Shown piece by piece: positions 43,897 through 56,399 of a stretch of 64,000 nt of DNA. A model generated the notes under the pieces. That model did not search any database and was not told the origin of the DNA. It worked only from the letters and a program-made list of their open reading frames with translations. Origin of the DNA: Cunninghamia lanceolata (Eukaryota; Streptophyta; Pinopsida; Cupressales; Cupressaceae); contig BSBN01001483.1 in the NCBI GenBank assembly GCA_027924645.1, positions 1,302,001-1,366,000 of the forward strand. Direction: 5' to 3'. A program made the translations under genes and the position numbers. Numbering within the stretch: the first letter of the stretch is position 1; each line of letters begins with the position of its first letter.

Positions 43897-45300
43897 ATGG
43901 TCTTAACACGGTTGCAAAAACAAAAACAGATTGAAATGGCTAAGAAAAATATCCCAAAATCTCACGAAGGTGATGAGGAAATTTCTATGGAAGAGCTCCT
44001 TCACACCCAACATGACCCAAAATTCCAACGCTTACTAGAAAAGGTACTTACCCAAGACCCTACCAAATTCTTTTTACAGTTAGCAAATCTAGGAGTCAAG
44101 CTCCCCAAAGATTTTGATGTAGAGGCTCTAAAGGAAACTGACGAAGAAAGAAATCCTGAGGGAAGTAGACATGAGGAAGTGCCCACAGACAAAAGCAAAG
44201 CAACCATTGACTCCATGGATGCCCTAAGTCTAGTGAACCAACAAATTCGGGCTTTATAACAACAATTCACAGACATGAAAATAGGAGCATCGACCAAACA
44301 TTATACCCTAGAGGATATTTCATCATATCCTTTTGATAGGACCTTGATCATGATACCTTTCCCCTCAAAATTTAAGGTGCCAAAATTTGATACATATCGA
44401 GGAAAGGGTGATCCAAGGGACCACATCAGGGAATTCAATGTTGCTTGCCTTGAGGTCGCACACAATGACACTTACCTTATGCGGCTGTTTCTGCGAAGAT
44501 TAGGAGGACAAGCCATGGAGTGGTTTTCTAGACTCCCACCTGGCATTAGAACATTCAACAAACTTGTGGACAAATTTGTCACCCACTTCTCTTACAATAT
44601 TGAGCATGACATCTCAATATTGGATCTTAACACAAAGCAAAAAGGTGGAGAATCTTTCACCACCTTCCTACAAAGATGGAGATAGTTGGCAAGTAAGTGC
44701 CCACACCAAATGCCTAAAAAAAAATGTTGGAAATGTTCATCCATAACTTGCAAACCAATCTAACCTATCAGATACAAATCCAATGTCCTACTTCCTTTAG
44801 CAAGGTCATTGAGATGGGTCTAATCATTGAAAAAGCTTTAATCACAAAAGGACAAACAAAGCTCTATAAAGACACTCCTAACACCAATACCAACAATGAT
44901 AAACCAAGATTCTGGATGATAAATAAAAACATTGTGAATGATGGGGTGGTAGATGCCAAGAATGCGGCACCTAAACAACCAATCTTCAACTTATCGACTC
45001 CTCAAAATAACCCCCCGCAAAACAAACCACGAAACACAGAATCGCGGTTTTCAAATTTTCAACCTAGGAGAAAGTTTACACCTTTGGGAGAATCATTGGA
45101 AACTACCCTACAGAAGTTAATCATGAACAAGATCATAACACTTCCCCCAGTGCAAGAGTACGACCCAAAAGTCAAACCCTCTTGGTGGAATGACAATGAT
45201 TTCTGTGAGTTTCATCGAAATAGAGGGCACAAAACCAATGATTGCATTGCCTTAAACTATCCAAGATTTGATCAAGAAAAACAAAATATCCAATAATGGA
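43897..45300 (+). pseudogene. Gypsy 2 gag
   Basis: ATG at 43897 (MVLTRLQ). An acidic N-terminal part with MEELLHTQHDPKFQRLLEKV is followed by a TAA at 44257-44259 (CAA expected). The gag core lies at 44275-44685 (PFPSKFKVPKFDTYRGKGDP, LGGQAMEWFSRLPPG, TTFLQRWR), then a TAG (CAG expected). The frame next shifts by one base in a run of nine A near 44717-44725. The end, 44724-45296, carries NDNDFCEFHRNRGHKTNDC, a zinc-knuckle-like C-H-C array equivalent to the Gypsy 1 YCEFHRSKGH segment. Confidence 0.82.
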
Positions 45301-45458
45301 CATACCTCTAACACTGATCATTCAAGGATCCTCTTCCCAACTACGAGCAGGGCAGACCTTCCAACCAAAATAATAGTGGCAATCACAACGCCAATTACAC
45401 AAATGTCACCTTTGACTATGTTGTTAACCACATATCAGAGAGTGAGTCACATATCAAT

Positions 45459-46667
45459 GTGATCACTATAAACAAGAATCTGGATTGTAACATTACCACC
45501 TGCAGTAACAAAGTCACTCTTAGAGGAGCCTCCACCCCATTGGCCAATCAGTATAGTATCTTGGATCAACTGCATAAGACACCTGCACATATCTCCATCC
45601 TAGAACTTCTACGTCTATCTCTGTCACATAGGACCATTCTCAACAAAGCCTTAGGAGAAGCCTCCATTCCCACGAAACTCATTGAGGAAAAGTTTCAAAC
45701 CATAGTCGGTCACATTACCTCACCTCACTCCTTATCATTCACTGAACAAGATGATATGTCAATAACCCAACCCCATAGCGCCTCTCTTCATATCAAAGCT
45801 TTCATACACAAACACAAGATCAAGAGAGTCCTAATCGATGGAGGAGATGGTTTGAATATTTGCACTTTAAAGCTAATCCTTGCATTGGGGTTTTCGGAGA
45901 AATCTATAGATCCAAAAAAGAAAATCACTATAAAAGCATATGATGAAGAGGAGAGAACTTCCAAGGGAATTGTCACTTTACCAATCAAAGTGGGGCCTAT
46001 AGTAAAAGATGTAGCTTGCCAAGTCCTTGATATGGAGCTAGCATATAACATCCTTCTTGGGAGACCATGGATACATGCTCTAAAAGTAGTTCCATCAACA
46101 TACCATCAGTGTATCAAATTCCCTCACGAAGGTCAAGAGATCACCATCCAAGGTGACCCCAATCCCTATCAGTACTGCAACTCCATTCAAGTTAAACCTA
46201 AAGTGGTGATTCCTAACAATCGTGCCTCTACTTCATCTTCATCTCATGTTGACCCAGCTTCACTTGCTTCCTCTTCAGGAGTGTCTCAACCTAAATTCCA
46301 ACTCAAAGATAAGGGCTTGGGTGAGTACACAATGTCCCAATCCCTTTGTTTGGTACAACTCCCCCTATCTCCCAAATCTTATAGGAGACCTATCCTAAAC
46401 AAGCCCACAATAGAAAAAGCTACCACAGGACCTTTCGTCAAATGGGGAAGCCTAGAAGAAGAAAGTGATGAAAAAGATATCTTGCAATGGCTATATAAGG
46501 ATGAAGGTAGTTCATCAACACAACACAACCATCCCACTATACCAACTACACAGTATGGTCAAGGATTTCAAATGCTACAAAGAATGGGGTATGAAGGACA
46601 TGGTCCACTTGGTTCAAGAAAGGATGGTATCACTAAACCCATCGAACCTCATACCTTAACAGCCTGA
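45459..46667 (+). pseudogene. Gypsy 2 protease with C-terminal G-patch, open 402-codon piece
   Basis: An intact 402-codon stretch of an otherwise broken polyprotein. The protease has RVLIDGGDGLN (catalytic Asp followed by Gly-Gly, as in Gypsy 1) and NILLGRPWIH. A Ser-rich linker follows, and the piece ends in QYGQGFQMLQRMGYEGHGPLG, which fits a G-patch. It ends TGA at 46665-46667. The first codon is not a real start; the piece would be made as part of Gag-Pol. The G-patch lies between protease and RT in both elements, so it is a family trait. Confidence 0.8.
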
Positions 46668-46970
46668 GACACTACATGGCTAGGATACACTGGCACATCA
46701 AGCACCAACAAAACAAACAAGAACAAAGGCAAACAATAAGAAACATCCACTAGCAATCTGGTTGAGCAAATTCAATGAAATCAACAAGGGAGTGAGACTG
46801 ATTCTAATGAATATGAATGGGATAGCCTCTCTGAGCTATCTTGTGATGAAAAAGACATAGACGTTGTCCACGAGTATGACCCAACCCACACAAATGAGGA
46901 ACAAGGTCCAAGGGCTAGACCGCTAGAGTTCAACCCACATATTAACGATAGTGAAAGTTGTGAGGACAGA

Positions 46971-49070
46971 ATGATACCCCCCTTGATAGACCCACTAATA
47001 GAGAGTACCATCGCAGACCTTGTCCGTGCTTTTAACAACTCTATCCTAACCATCAACATCGTTGAACCTGAGCAACCCAATGATCCCTTACCATTGGTGC
47101 ACCCAAAACTTATACACTGGGACCTAGAAGGAACCACCCCTGAGCTTGATACTTTTGAAAATGATGAAGCCATCATAGATTATCTTGAGCTTAGGGAACA
47201 TATACCCGCAAGGGACCACAAAGCTAGCTATGTTATAGAACTCAACGAGAAGGCCTATTTTGGAGAGAGTGCCAAGCCTTTTAGTCTCAAAAATGTGAAA
47301 ATGAAAGAATGATCTAATGGTGAAAACTGCTCTGCGACAGTGTTAGATCATGAAAAAAGTAAAAATAAAGACATATCCAATGGTGAAAACCTCTCTGAGG
47401 CACCAAAGGATGAAAGGCTTGACCCTCTACCCAATCTTACACATCAGGAGAGATCGTCAATCTTGATAGAATTGGCAGAGCCGATCAATGTCAGTACAAG
47501 TGATAATCTCAGAATGATCCACATGGCGAAAGCTCTAACTGAATAAGAGAAGCCTGCATTCACCAACTTCTTCAAAAGAAAACAAATCAACTTTACATGG
47601 ACATATGCAGACATGCCAGGGCTAGATCTGAATCTCATAATGCATCATCTATCTTTAGCTCCGGGAGCTAAGCCAGTAAAGCAAAAACTCATAAAGATGC
47701 ACCCCCATGTAGCCCTCATGGTAAAAGAAGAGCTAAAGAAACTGTTAGATGTCAGATTCATCAGACCAATAGACTATCCTCAGTGGATCTCAAACATAGT
47801 ACCAGTGGCTAAACCAGATGGTAGAGTATGACTATGTAATGACTTCAAGGACCTAAACAAAGCTTGTCTGAAAGATGACTTCCCCCTGCCAAACATTGAC
47901 ATGATTGTAGATCTCACGGCAGGGCACACCATGCTGTCACTAATGGATGGTTTTTCCAGATATAACTAGATAAAAATTGCACCTGAAGACCAACATAAGA
48001 CTACATTTACATGTCCTTGGGGCACCTACTATTGGTGTGTCATGCCATTTGGTTTGAAAAATGCCAGTGCCACATATCAAAGAGCTATGACCACAATCTT
48101 CCACGACATGATGCACACTATAATGGAAGATTATGTTGATGACATTCTGGAAAAATCACTTACAAGAGAAGGACACCTCGCAGTACTGGATAAAATCTTC
48201 ACAAGACTGGAACAGTTTAATGTGCTCCTTAATCCAAAGAAGTGCATATTTGGAGTTACCTCGGGTAAGTTGCTGGGAAATATCATATCTACAAATGGAA
48301 TTGAAGTTGACCCATCTAAAGTAAAGGCCATCATGCAAATACCGCCTCCCAAGAATCTCACTCAGCTAAGGTCTCTACAGGGCAAACTACAATCTATCAG
48401 AAGGTTCATTTCTCAGTTGGCAAACAAGTGCCACCCATTTTCCCACCTTCTATATAAGAATGTCCCTTTCAGATGGAATGATGAATGTAAACAAGCATTT
48501 CAGTAATTAAAAGAATATCTAATGAAACCACCTATATTGATGCCACCATTTCAAGGAAAGCCGCTACTACTGTATATCTTGGCTACACCAACCACTCTAG
48601 GAGCTCTTCTTGCACAACAAAACTATGACAGGAAAGAACAAGCAATATACTATATCAGTCGAACACTTGTTGGGTATGAACTGCAATACACGCCCATTGA
48701 AAGAGCATGTCTCGTTGTGGTCTTCACCTCACAAAAGTGGAGACATTACATGTTATCACATTCTGTCAAGCTTGTGGTAAAGATCGATCAACTCAAATAC
48801 TTACTCAACAAGGCAACATTAATAGGTAGATTATCCAAATGGGTCATGCTTCTCAACGAGTTTGATATCGAATATGTAGACAGGAAGGCAATAAAAGGTC
48901 AAGTGATTATAGATCAACTGGCAGATGCACCTCTCACAGATGACATCCCTTTGAGCTTAGAGTTCCCAGATGAATCTATCTTTCATATCACTACAACAAT
49001 CTGGAAAATGTACTTCGAGGGATCTTACACAGCATGGATTAGGGGCAATTATCTTGTTGGTTACTCCTAG
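46971..49070 (+). pseudogene. Gypsy 2 reverse transcriptase and RNase H
   Basis: Pieces: 46971-47312 and 47340-47546 are the linker before RT (HPKLIHWDLEGT, NDEAIIDYLELRE). 47613-47831 opens RT (IRPIDYPQWISNIVPVAKPDG). After stops near 47830 and 47969, the 48042-48506 piece has the MPFGLKNASATYQR block and catalytic YVDDILEKS. 48522-49070 is RNase H (AIYYISRTLVGYEL, GRLSKWVMLLNEFDIEY). Several stops fit C-to-T change. The RT catalytic Asp pair is intact, but the chain cannot be made in one piece. Confidence 0.85.
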
Positions 49071-49566
49071 TGGCAACACTATTCCAAATTCATACAGACT
49101 TCTCTTTCCCTACACTAATAATGTGGCAGAGTATGAAGCCCTAGTCATTGGTATCAAGCTAGCAGTGGAATGGAATATCAAAGAATTACAAGTATATGGT
49201 GATTCACATTTAGTCATAAATCAAGTAAATGACGACTACCAAACAAAAGATGAGAAATTGATCCCTTATAAATGGATGGTAGATGACTTCAAAGAATACT
49301 TTAGCCAAATCTCTTTTGAGCAGATACCATGGATAGAGAACAAAGCTGCAAATGCAATGGCAATGATTGCATCTCTCCTCGATATTCTTGCTAATCAAGC
49401 ACGCTATGAGTTCTTGGTAGAGCTAGTGGTCTATCCTGCATACGACACCCCTAGATCCCATATCATTTGCCACATTGTTGGAGTTGATTCCCCCCTATAT
49501 GGAAAAATCTTTGCCTACCTTAAAGAGAATACCCTCCCACCTGACCTCTCTCATAACCAAAAATGA
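48970..49566 (+). pseudogene. Gypsy 2 second (archaeal-type) RNase H
   Basis: A frame shifted against the preceding RNase H, with the join near 49030-49050. It carries FPYTNNVAEYEALVIGI, ELQVYGDSHLVINQV and FEQIPWIENKAANAMA, the RVT_3-type fold marks. The first half overlaps the end of the earlier frame because of a one-base indel, not a programmed overlap. It ends TGA at 49564-49566. Confidence 0.82.
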
Positions 49567-49574
49567 ACCTTCAT

Positions 49575-50736
49575 CCATCAGGCATCCTGATATGCCATTG
49601 TTGCCAACACCCTATATCACAGAGGTCTCGATGGTACTCTCCTTAGATGTCTTGATAGTGTGGGATATCAAACCACCCTGAGCAAAGTGCACGATGGTAT
49701 ATGCGGGACCCACTCTAGTGGCTCTACCCTGGCTAAGAAACTCATACGTATGGGATACTACTGGTCAACTATGGGACAACATTCCTATCACTTTGTCAAG
49801 AAATACAAAAAGTGCCAAGTCCATGGGAACCTGATACATGCACCAGCATAGGAGCTGTAGCCATTAACAACTCCTTGGCCTTTCTATCAGTGGGGACTCA
49901 ACTTAGTGGGAAAGATTCATCCTCCCTCATCGAGTGGCCATAAATTCATAATCACTGCCATGGAGTACTTCACGAAGTGGATTGAAGTTGTGCCCTTAGC
50001 TAGCATCATAGGCAAATAGATGGCCTCTTTTATCCTGAACTATATCATTTGTCGGTATAGTGTCCCGTCACCAATTGTCACGGATAATGGATGACCCTTC
50101 AAAAATCAAGATGTTAGGGAACTATGTGTCAAATTCCATATCCAACACCACTTTTCAACCCCATACTACCCCCAAGGTAATGGTCAGGTGGAGGCATCAA
50201 ATAAAACTATCCTGAAAATTCTAAAGAAGACTATTAATGATGCCGGCTGAGATTGGCATGTCCAATTAAATCCCACGCTGTGGGCCTACTGCACAAGCAT
50301 TCGCACACCCACAGGTGCAATATCATACTCCCTAGTCTATGGATTTGAATCTATCTTGGCCATTGAAGTCAAGATCCTGTCCCTGTGAGTTTCGTTACAA
50401 GGCCTTATATCTAATGAAGAGTACAAAGTGACAAGACTTCAAGAGTTAGAGCTGCTCAAAGAGAGAAGGCAACAGGCCTTTAACCACCTAAAAGCATATC
50501 ACCAGTGAATGTGCAGAAGCTACAATCATAGGGTAAAGCCCAGAGTCTTCCAAGTTGGTGATCTCATCCTCAGAGAGAACCCCAGAAATCAGCAAGATAG
50601 AGAAAAGAAAAGAAAGTTTGAACCCAATTGGTTAGGTCCCTATGTCGTCATTGCAGCTTATGGCTTAGAAGCATATTTACTGGCTACATCTAATGGTGAA
50701 CTATTTGATGATCCCATCAATAGCATGCATCTCTGA
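49575..50736 (+). pseudogene. Gypsy 2 integrase, first catalytic Asp lost
   Basis: The zinc finger lies at 49690-49840 (H-X-H, then KKCQVHGNLIHAPA, with one Cys of the last pair changed). The core follows with stops: GLNLVG at 49891-49908 has Asn (codon AAC, 49900-49902) where Gypsy 1 has the catalytic Asp. VTDNG and GNGQVEASNKT keep the second Asp and the Glu. Stops near 49852, 49860, 50018, 50092, 50248, 50386 and 50506 break the frame. The C-terminal piece 50509-50736 (FQVGDLILREN, FEPNWLGPYVV) is open. Inactive as read. Confidence 0.82.
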
Positions 50737-52898
50737 AAGTTCTACACCTAAACCCCAATGCAAGGGAGTCCTAAAAAAATTCAAAAAAATCAAAAAATGA
50801 TCAAAAGCAAAAAATTCAAAAAAATTAAAAAAGCAAAAAAAATGGAAAAATACCAAAAAAAATCATCCTATGGTGAAAACCTGGCAAACAGGTGCCTAGG
50901 ATAGGTACCATGGTGAAAACCTAGCAAACAGGTGTCATGTGTACTTTTAGCTTCCGTGCAAATAAAAGTAAGTGGTGAAAACCTAGTAAACAAGCGTTAT
51001 TCTATGACAAACCACTTCCTCCATCTGTTGTGACTTTGTGTCTCTTGTGTCTTCCATATCATTTATCTTGAACTAGTCCTTTGAACCATCGTTGAACTAC
51101 ATCGCCTCTAAGTTATCACATAGGCAAGACCATTCTTAATGTGCCCCCGAGGCTCCTCTTTACTCCACTCCACTCTCCCATCCGCCCCATATCTGGTCCT
51201 TCTATCAATCTGAGTCCATTCTATTTCTGCATCCTTTGCCATCACCTAGGTCCTAGGTCCATCAAGTTCACCTCGAACTACATTGCCGCTGTGTCGTCAC
51301 ATAGGAAAGGCTATTTAGAAATGAGCCCCAAGGCACTAGCTCAATCCCTTAGGGTCCATCTCTCCATATTTGTTCATCCCATCACCCATAACAAGTCGAT
51401 CCTTGTCTAAACTGGGGGCAACTCCTCAACCTAGTTACGGATTTGGATTCTTGAATGCCACATGTTCTAAGAGGATACCAATAAAGGATTGTGATCCTTT
51501 CACTAGACAAACAAGCGCAACAAAAAACAAGCTTCCCAAAGAAAAAATTCTTGACACAAAGACATCAACTTGTCCAAAGCAGAACACCATGCCAAAACAC
51601 TCAAACTAATTCTATATCAATTATGGCAAAAAGACACATCTAATACAAGAATGTTTTGTGAATAGGTTAACTTACAAAGTCTTGGATTTTTGCCATTATG
51701 TCTTCCTATGCTACTCAAGGATGCCAAAAGCTAGAGATGCTATGATGGGGGCATAATCCTTTCTTTGTCTGCTGCTTGTGGATTAAACTTTAGTAATGTA
51801 ATGACTTTTGTCTAACGACATGATCAGCAAAAAGATCAATGAGGACTCTGAGGTCTGAAACATGAAAAAGGGCAATCCTTGTCTGTTGAAATGCAAGAAG
51901 TACTCAGGTCATCTAGATTCAAGTTTGACTAGATGCTTGTATCAACTTGCTATAACAAAATCCATGTAAGGAATACTCAAGTCATCTCGGTCTACTTATA
52001 CCTAGATGCTTGTATTCTCTTACAACATTTCAAAAAGAGAAAAATACAAAAAGTGCCCAATGATGAAAGCAAAGTACTTGCACTCTAATGATGACAAATA
52101 TCCATATCCATAACATATCCAATTGCATTTCGTATCCATATCCATATCCCATGCAATAAAATTCTATGTAGCGTATCAATGTTTACAAAGAAAAGCTTGT
52201 GATTTCTTCTGTCGGTTCATTCTTCTATCAATCAAATCTCTATCTATCATCATATCTTTCATCCTTGTCTAGTCAATCTAAACAATGATCCAAATGCAAG
52301 TCTATCCTTAATCCATACCAATCAAATTGAAGTCAATCTTGTCAAATTATCCAAGTGCCCTCAGTGGTCTTGATCCTTGTCTGGTCGTAAACCAACTCGA
52401 TCAATTATAATCAAACATTTGTCTTATACAAGATGTAACATTGTCAAAATTAGACCAATACACGCATCTTACACGACATGTTTCATTTCATGAAACCAGA
52501 CATTATCCTTCGTGTTGCTCTAGGGAATATCGTTCCTCGCCATGACAACACTGTCATATATCGTTATCAATCCGTCAGGTGGTTTACAGCTTGATAGGGC
52601 AATACCTTGTATGTTCTTGTATCATTTGTGCATACTTGCTAATTTTCTTGTGTGTGTTATCATTCTATCTTGTTTCACATATCATTCGGCTCTTTCTTCA
52701 CCCATTTTCTGCAAACCTAACCTTCTTCGCGAGATTGTCCATCTCACACCCTTCTGCCTTCTTCCCGTCTAATCTCCCGAGGGGGCATCCTGTCATCAAA
52801 CTTGTACCAGGGGCAAACAGGGGCATGTATCATTGTCAGAAATATTCTTTTTCTTTGAAACAACGTGATAAAACACATTGCTTCAAAGAGGGGCAAAA
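50737..52898 (+). other. Gypsy 2 3' untranslated region
   Basis: Starts with an A-rich run (50775-50865). Then GGTGAAAACCT(G/A)GCAAACAG occurs at about 50872 and 50912, with a weaker third copy near 50973. The rest has no gene. It mirrors 24633-26704 of the deleted element, including the TCCATATCCATATCC words (52125-52150) and the ATGGGGGCATAATCC block near 51742-51756. It ends in the polypurine tract AAAGAGGGGCAAAA at 52885-52898. Confidence 0.8.
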
Positions 52899-53935
52899 TG
52901 TATACACCTAAAATTGGCTCGTGTCAAATTAAGTAAATATTTTAATATTTATCTTAATTCTTATTTTTTCTAACAATTAAATAAATATTTTAAATTTATT
53001 TGATTGGTTCATTATCCCATAATTAAATAAAATCAATTTATTTAATTAAATTCCCTAAATTCTTCTAATGTCTCACATAATTAAATAATCCTACATTATT
53101 TAATTAATCCCCAAGTTACTCTATCCTAAGTCCTAATTTCATAAATCCACCTCAGCTTTCCACCTTACCATGTTGCACATGTAATTAAATATTCTAAATA
53201 TTTAATTAGCTAATATTCCCTCACCCACATGTCCTATTTATCCTCAGTCAAAATTAGTTAACTCATCAATCAAATCTGTTAACTAATTAGTCATTTGAGT
53301 TCACTGGTCAATCTATTATGTTGACTCCTCAATCAACCCAGTTAACTGATCAATCAATTCAGTCAACTCCCCAATCAATTCACTTAACTAATTGGTTTCT
53401 TCTATTAACTATTCAATCAATTGTGTTAACTCCCCTATTACATGATGGAGCTTGGACACTTGTCCTCTTTCTATTCATGCACATTCCTCAACCATTCTCA
53501 ACCTTTGATCTTCTTATTTCTTCTCAACCATTGATCTTCTCTCACACATTTCTATAAATGCAACCCTCTTCTTCTTCATTCCATATCCATCATTTGAGTA
53601 AACTTATGCTGCAGAAACACAAGCGCGCCTTTGGCACCCCCATCTCCATATCATCTATCATCCATCAATAGTGTGTTGAAACTCATCTTCAATCACACAA
53701 AGTATCACAGCCAACTTCATCTTGTCATCTTGAGGACTTCGAAGCAAGGAAGCAAGCTTCCTAAGGGCCATATTCATCTCCATCAAGATCAAGATAGAAA
53801 AGGCGAGCAATGGAAGATGAAAGGTGAAAGGTTGTAAGTATCATTTGTTTATTATTTGAATCTCCTTTTCTCCTTCATATCCTATTGATGTTTGGGTTTA
53901 TTATTGTTATTGATTAATCCATATTTAACCTCACA
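52899..53935 (+). repeat. Gypsy 2 3' LTR
   Basis: Begins TGTATACACC and ends TAACCTCACA, followed by CTAGT. Differs from the 5' LTR by about 35 changes on hand count, including small indels near 52960, 53165 and 53240. TATAAAT lies at 53553-53559. Confidence 0.93.
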
Positions 53936-53940
53936 CTAGT
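53936..53940. repeat. Target-site duplication, right copy (CTAGT)
   Basis: Exact match of 39516-39520. Confidence 0.93.
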
Positions 53941-55633
53941 TGGTTCAACTACTCAACTACTCTATATAGTTGTTTTGGGCTATTCCATGATGGGTGGGGT
54001 TTTCTATTGCCGAGTGGGTGGGGGGCAATAGAATAAAGCTCCAAGGGGTGATTCAATCAGTTAGGGGGTCTGGTCAAAACAGTTATCCGTGGCACAGGTT
54101 GGATGCCCAGGGCAGGAGGGACTTGGAACTATGCATATTCCCCCCAACCAATTGAATCTGCTTTCTTCCGTGTTGATGATTCATTTTGAATTGGTTGTTC
54201 CAAATTGCTAGTGTTCCTATGCCAGATTGACTCAGGCTTATATGTTCATTAACCCCTTTCACCAGATCCTCTCATTCACTCCCTTATTTCCCCAATCCCT
54301 AACCCCTCATAATCTGAGATGTGCGACATGCATGGTCACTACAAAAGGAGAAATCTCTTATTTGGATCCATCCTAGCAAATGAAATGTAATACAGATGAT
54401 TGAGTTGGGTGATGTCCAACACTGCATAGATCTATTTCCTAGGCCTAACTTGCATCGTGGAACAATAGGAACCTAGCATGATTTATGAAGTGGTTGAAGT
54501 CCGGTCATTCATAAGGAATGAAATCAATGCACTGATTGAATTGGATATCCGTTGGCATGAGCAACACATATAGAAAGAATAATCAATCCCTATTCAATGT
54601 ATTCATCTAGGTGGGAGGGAGAGGTAGCCCCGGGTGGGAATTTTGAATGGGAATTGTTGCCCGCCTTGCTAGTAAAAACTCAGCATGTGGCTTGCACTAT
54701 TCTGATCCTTTACCCCAACATGCCCGTATTAGTTACAGCAGGTATATCCCTGATGGGAGATCTGGTCGGAGAGAATAGAACAACACCACTGGGCATAACA
54801 AACTGAACATATAGATCCATCTCAAAACTGTTGCCTACCTTTGATGCCTCCTGAAATGACTAACCTAGGTAGTACTTAGTGATGAGCAGATGTTACTCAG
54901 AGAGAACTGAATAGATGCGGATATGCCTGTGCTTACAAGTGTTTGTTCTTCTCCTAGAATGAATGATCAAAGTGACTCTGCCTTATTCTTCAGCTTGGAA
55001 CAAAAAGGGATTGATAGACCAGGAACTCAACTCCAGTTGATTTGATAGTAGGCTGGTCTCCATTTCTCTTAGTAAACAAAACATCCTCAGAGATGGAAGT
55101 GATCGAGATCCTTTCCACACGAGGAGGGGGAGAGACGATGAAGGACGAGAAAAGAAGAGATCAACCTTAATTTGACATATTGCTTTCTATTAGGTGAAAT
55201 GATCCATGGGTGAAAGGGAAAACATCTATAGATGTGGCAGTTGGGAGGGGAATGGGAGGCAATGAGATAGATAAGGAAAGTATCTAATCATATCATATCA
55301 TGGTTATTTGAACTGACTGAGGGGCATCTCCAGTATATGAAGGCAACCCCGGATGGATGGATGGATATGGAGGGTAACAGCCTGTGGCCTGTGTTCCATT
55401 GGGTTATTAATGGGCGGGTAGGGGCTATCATAATGAGGAGAAAGGAATTGGCTAGAGTCTTTCCATTACTCACCGATGGCAGGATGAGTGAATTACTCAC
55501 CGATGGCAGCCAGAAGGATAGTAGTTGTGAACAAAGAAACAAAGTGAGTTAGGCCAGCAATTAGGAAGGATGGTGAGCATGGATTATGCAATCGAGCGAG
55601 CCCTAGTCGAGAGTAGTCCTCTTGTCCTCCCAT
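53941..55633. other. GGTGGG/CTATAG-rich domain, middle segment
   Basis: Continues the host DNA of 31975-39520. It is less dense in GGTGGG words, with a stretch near 53990-54020 (GGGTGGGG) and one near 54605 (AGGTGGGAGG). A 25-bp step duplication (TTACTCACCGATGGCAG at 55469 and 55494) is present. No gene is supported. Confidence 0.5.
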
Positions 55634-56206
55634 TGTTAGGGTTAGCTGACAAAAGATATCAATTAAATGCAAATAAAGATTAAATAGAGGAATGAAAATA
55701 CATAGAAATAATAACAGTGAGAGACAAGTTTTAATGTGGTTCACCCAAACTTGGGCTACATCCACCAACAAAGAGTCTAATATTATTATCCAATAAATCA
55801 AACTGATTACAACCAGCAATCCTTGCAACTCAATGCCACTACAAAATGCTACAATACATCAATGGAAACCCTAACCCTTAGCCACTTTTGTCAAGCCTTA
55901 TGTCGGTTACAAAAATAGGGTTTTTTTATGTCGGCTAATAGAAAACTAACTCTTCATGCCTTTATAAAATAATAAACATTTTTTTCTTAGGGGCACTACC
56001 TCTAAGCCCCCGGCTAGGAGTGCTGCCCCCAGACCCCCACCGTGGGCTCCACCCTTAGGCCCCCGCCAGGGGGATAAGCCCCCTGGGCCCCGCACGAGGG
56101 GCTCTACCCCCCTACACTCCCCCGCTAAATAATCTGGGGGCAAACCATGCTAATAAAAGGGGGAAAAATTTAACCTCCAAGTCTCATTAGGCTCCATATA
56201 ACAACA
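55634..56206 (-). repeat. Tork-like 3' LTR with GC-rich tandem repeat
   Basis: On the plus strand it begins TGTTAGGGTT and ends TAACAACA. Within it, 55990-56125 holds five units of about 27 bp with GGGGCTCTACCCCC-type cores (starts near 55990, 56017, 56044, 56069 and 56097). The rest is AT-rich. Confidence 0.82.
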
Positions 56207-56399
56207 ATCTCCCACTTGGAGACTAATCATAACACCGCTGACCCTATAGCTCCCATTGGAAATAAGCACCCTAGACTCTATTGTTCTAATTTTGTTTTCA
56301 GTCTTGAAGACCAATAGAAGCTGAAGAGGAGCTCAGCTTCTCCCTTGTTACTACCTTTGTAAACATATCCGCTAGATTTTCATCTGTATGTATCTTTTC

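Larger units (their letters stand above)
39521..53935 (+). mobile_element. Gypsy 2: complete Tat-lineage Ty3/gypsy retrotransposon
   Basis: This 14.4-kb element has LTRs of 1041 and 1037 bp, a CTAGT duplication, primer-binding site, polypurine tract and the Tat domain order, including the second RNase H. The internal part is 12.3 kb: a 3.3-kb leader, gag and pol to 50736, and a 2.1-kb 3' untranslated region. By hand count the LTRs differ at roughly 35 places (about 3-4 percent), older than the copia element at 3-10 kb. All genes have stops or frameshifts. It belongs to the family of the deleted element at 24.6-27.1 kb and is a diverged relative of Gypsy 1. Confidence 0.93.

Noticed and set aside
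39521..53935. Envelope-like gene after integrase in Gypsy 2
   Set aside because: The 2.1-kb 3' region has only short frames with no signal peptide or membrane pattern.
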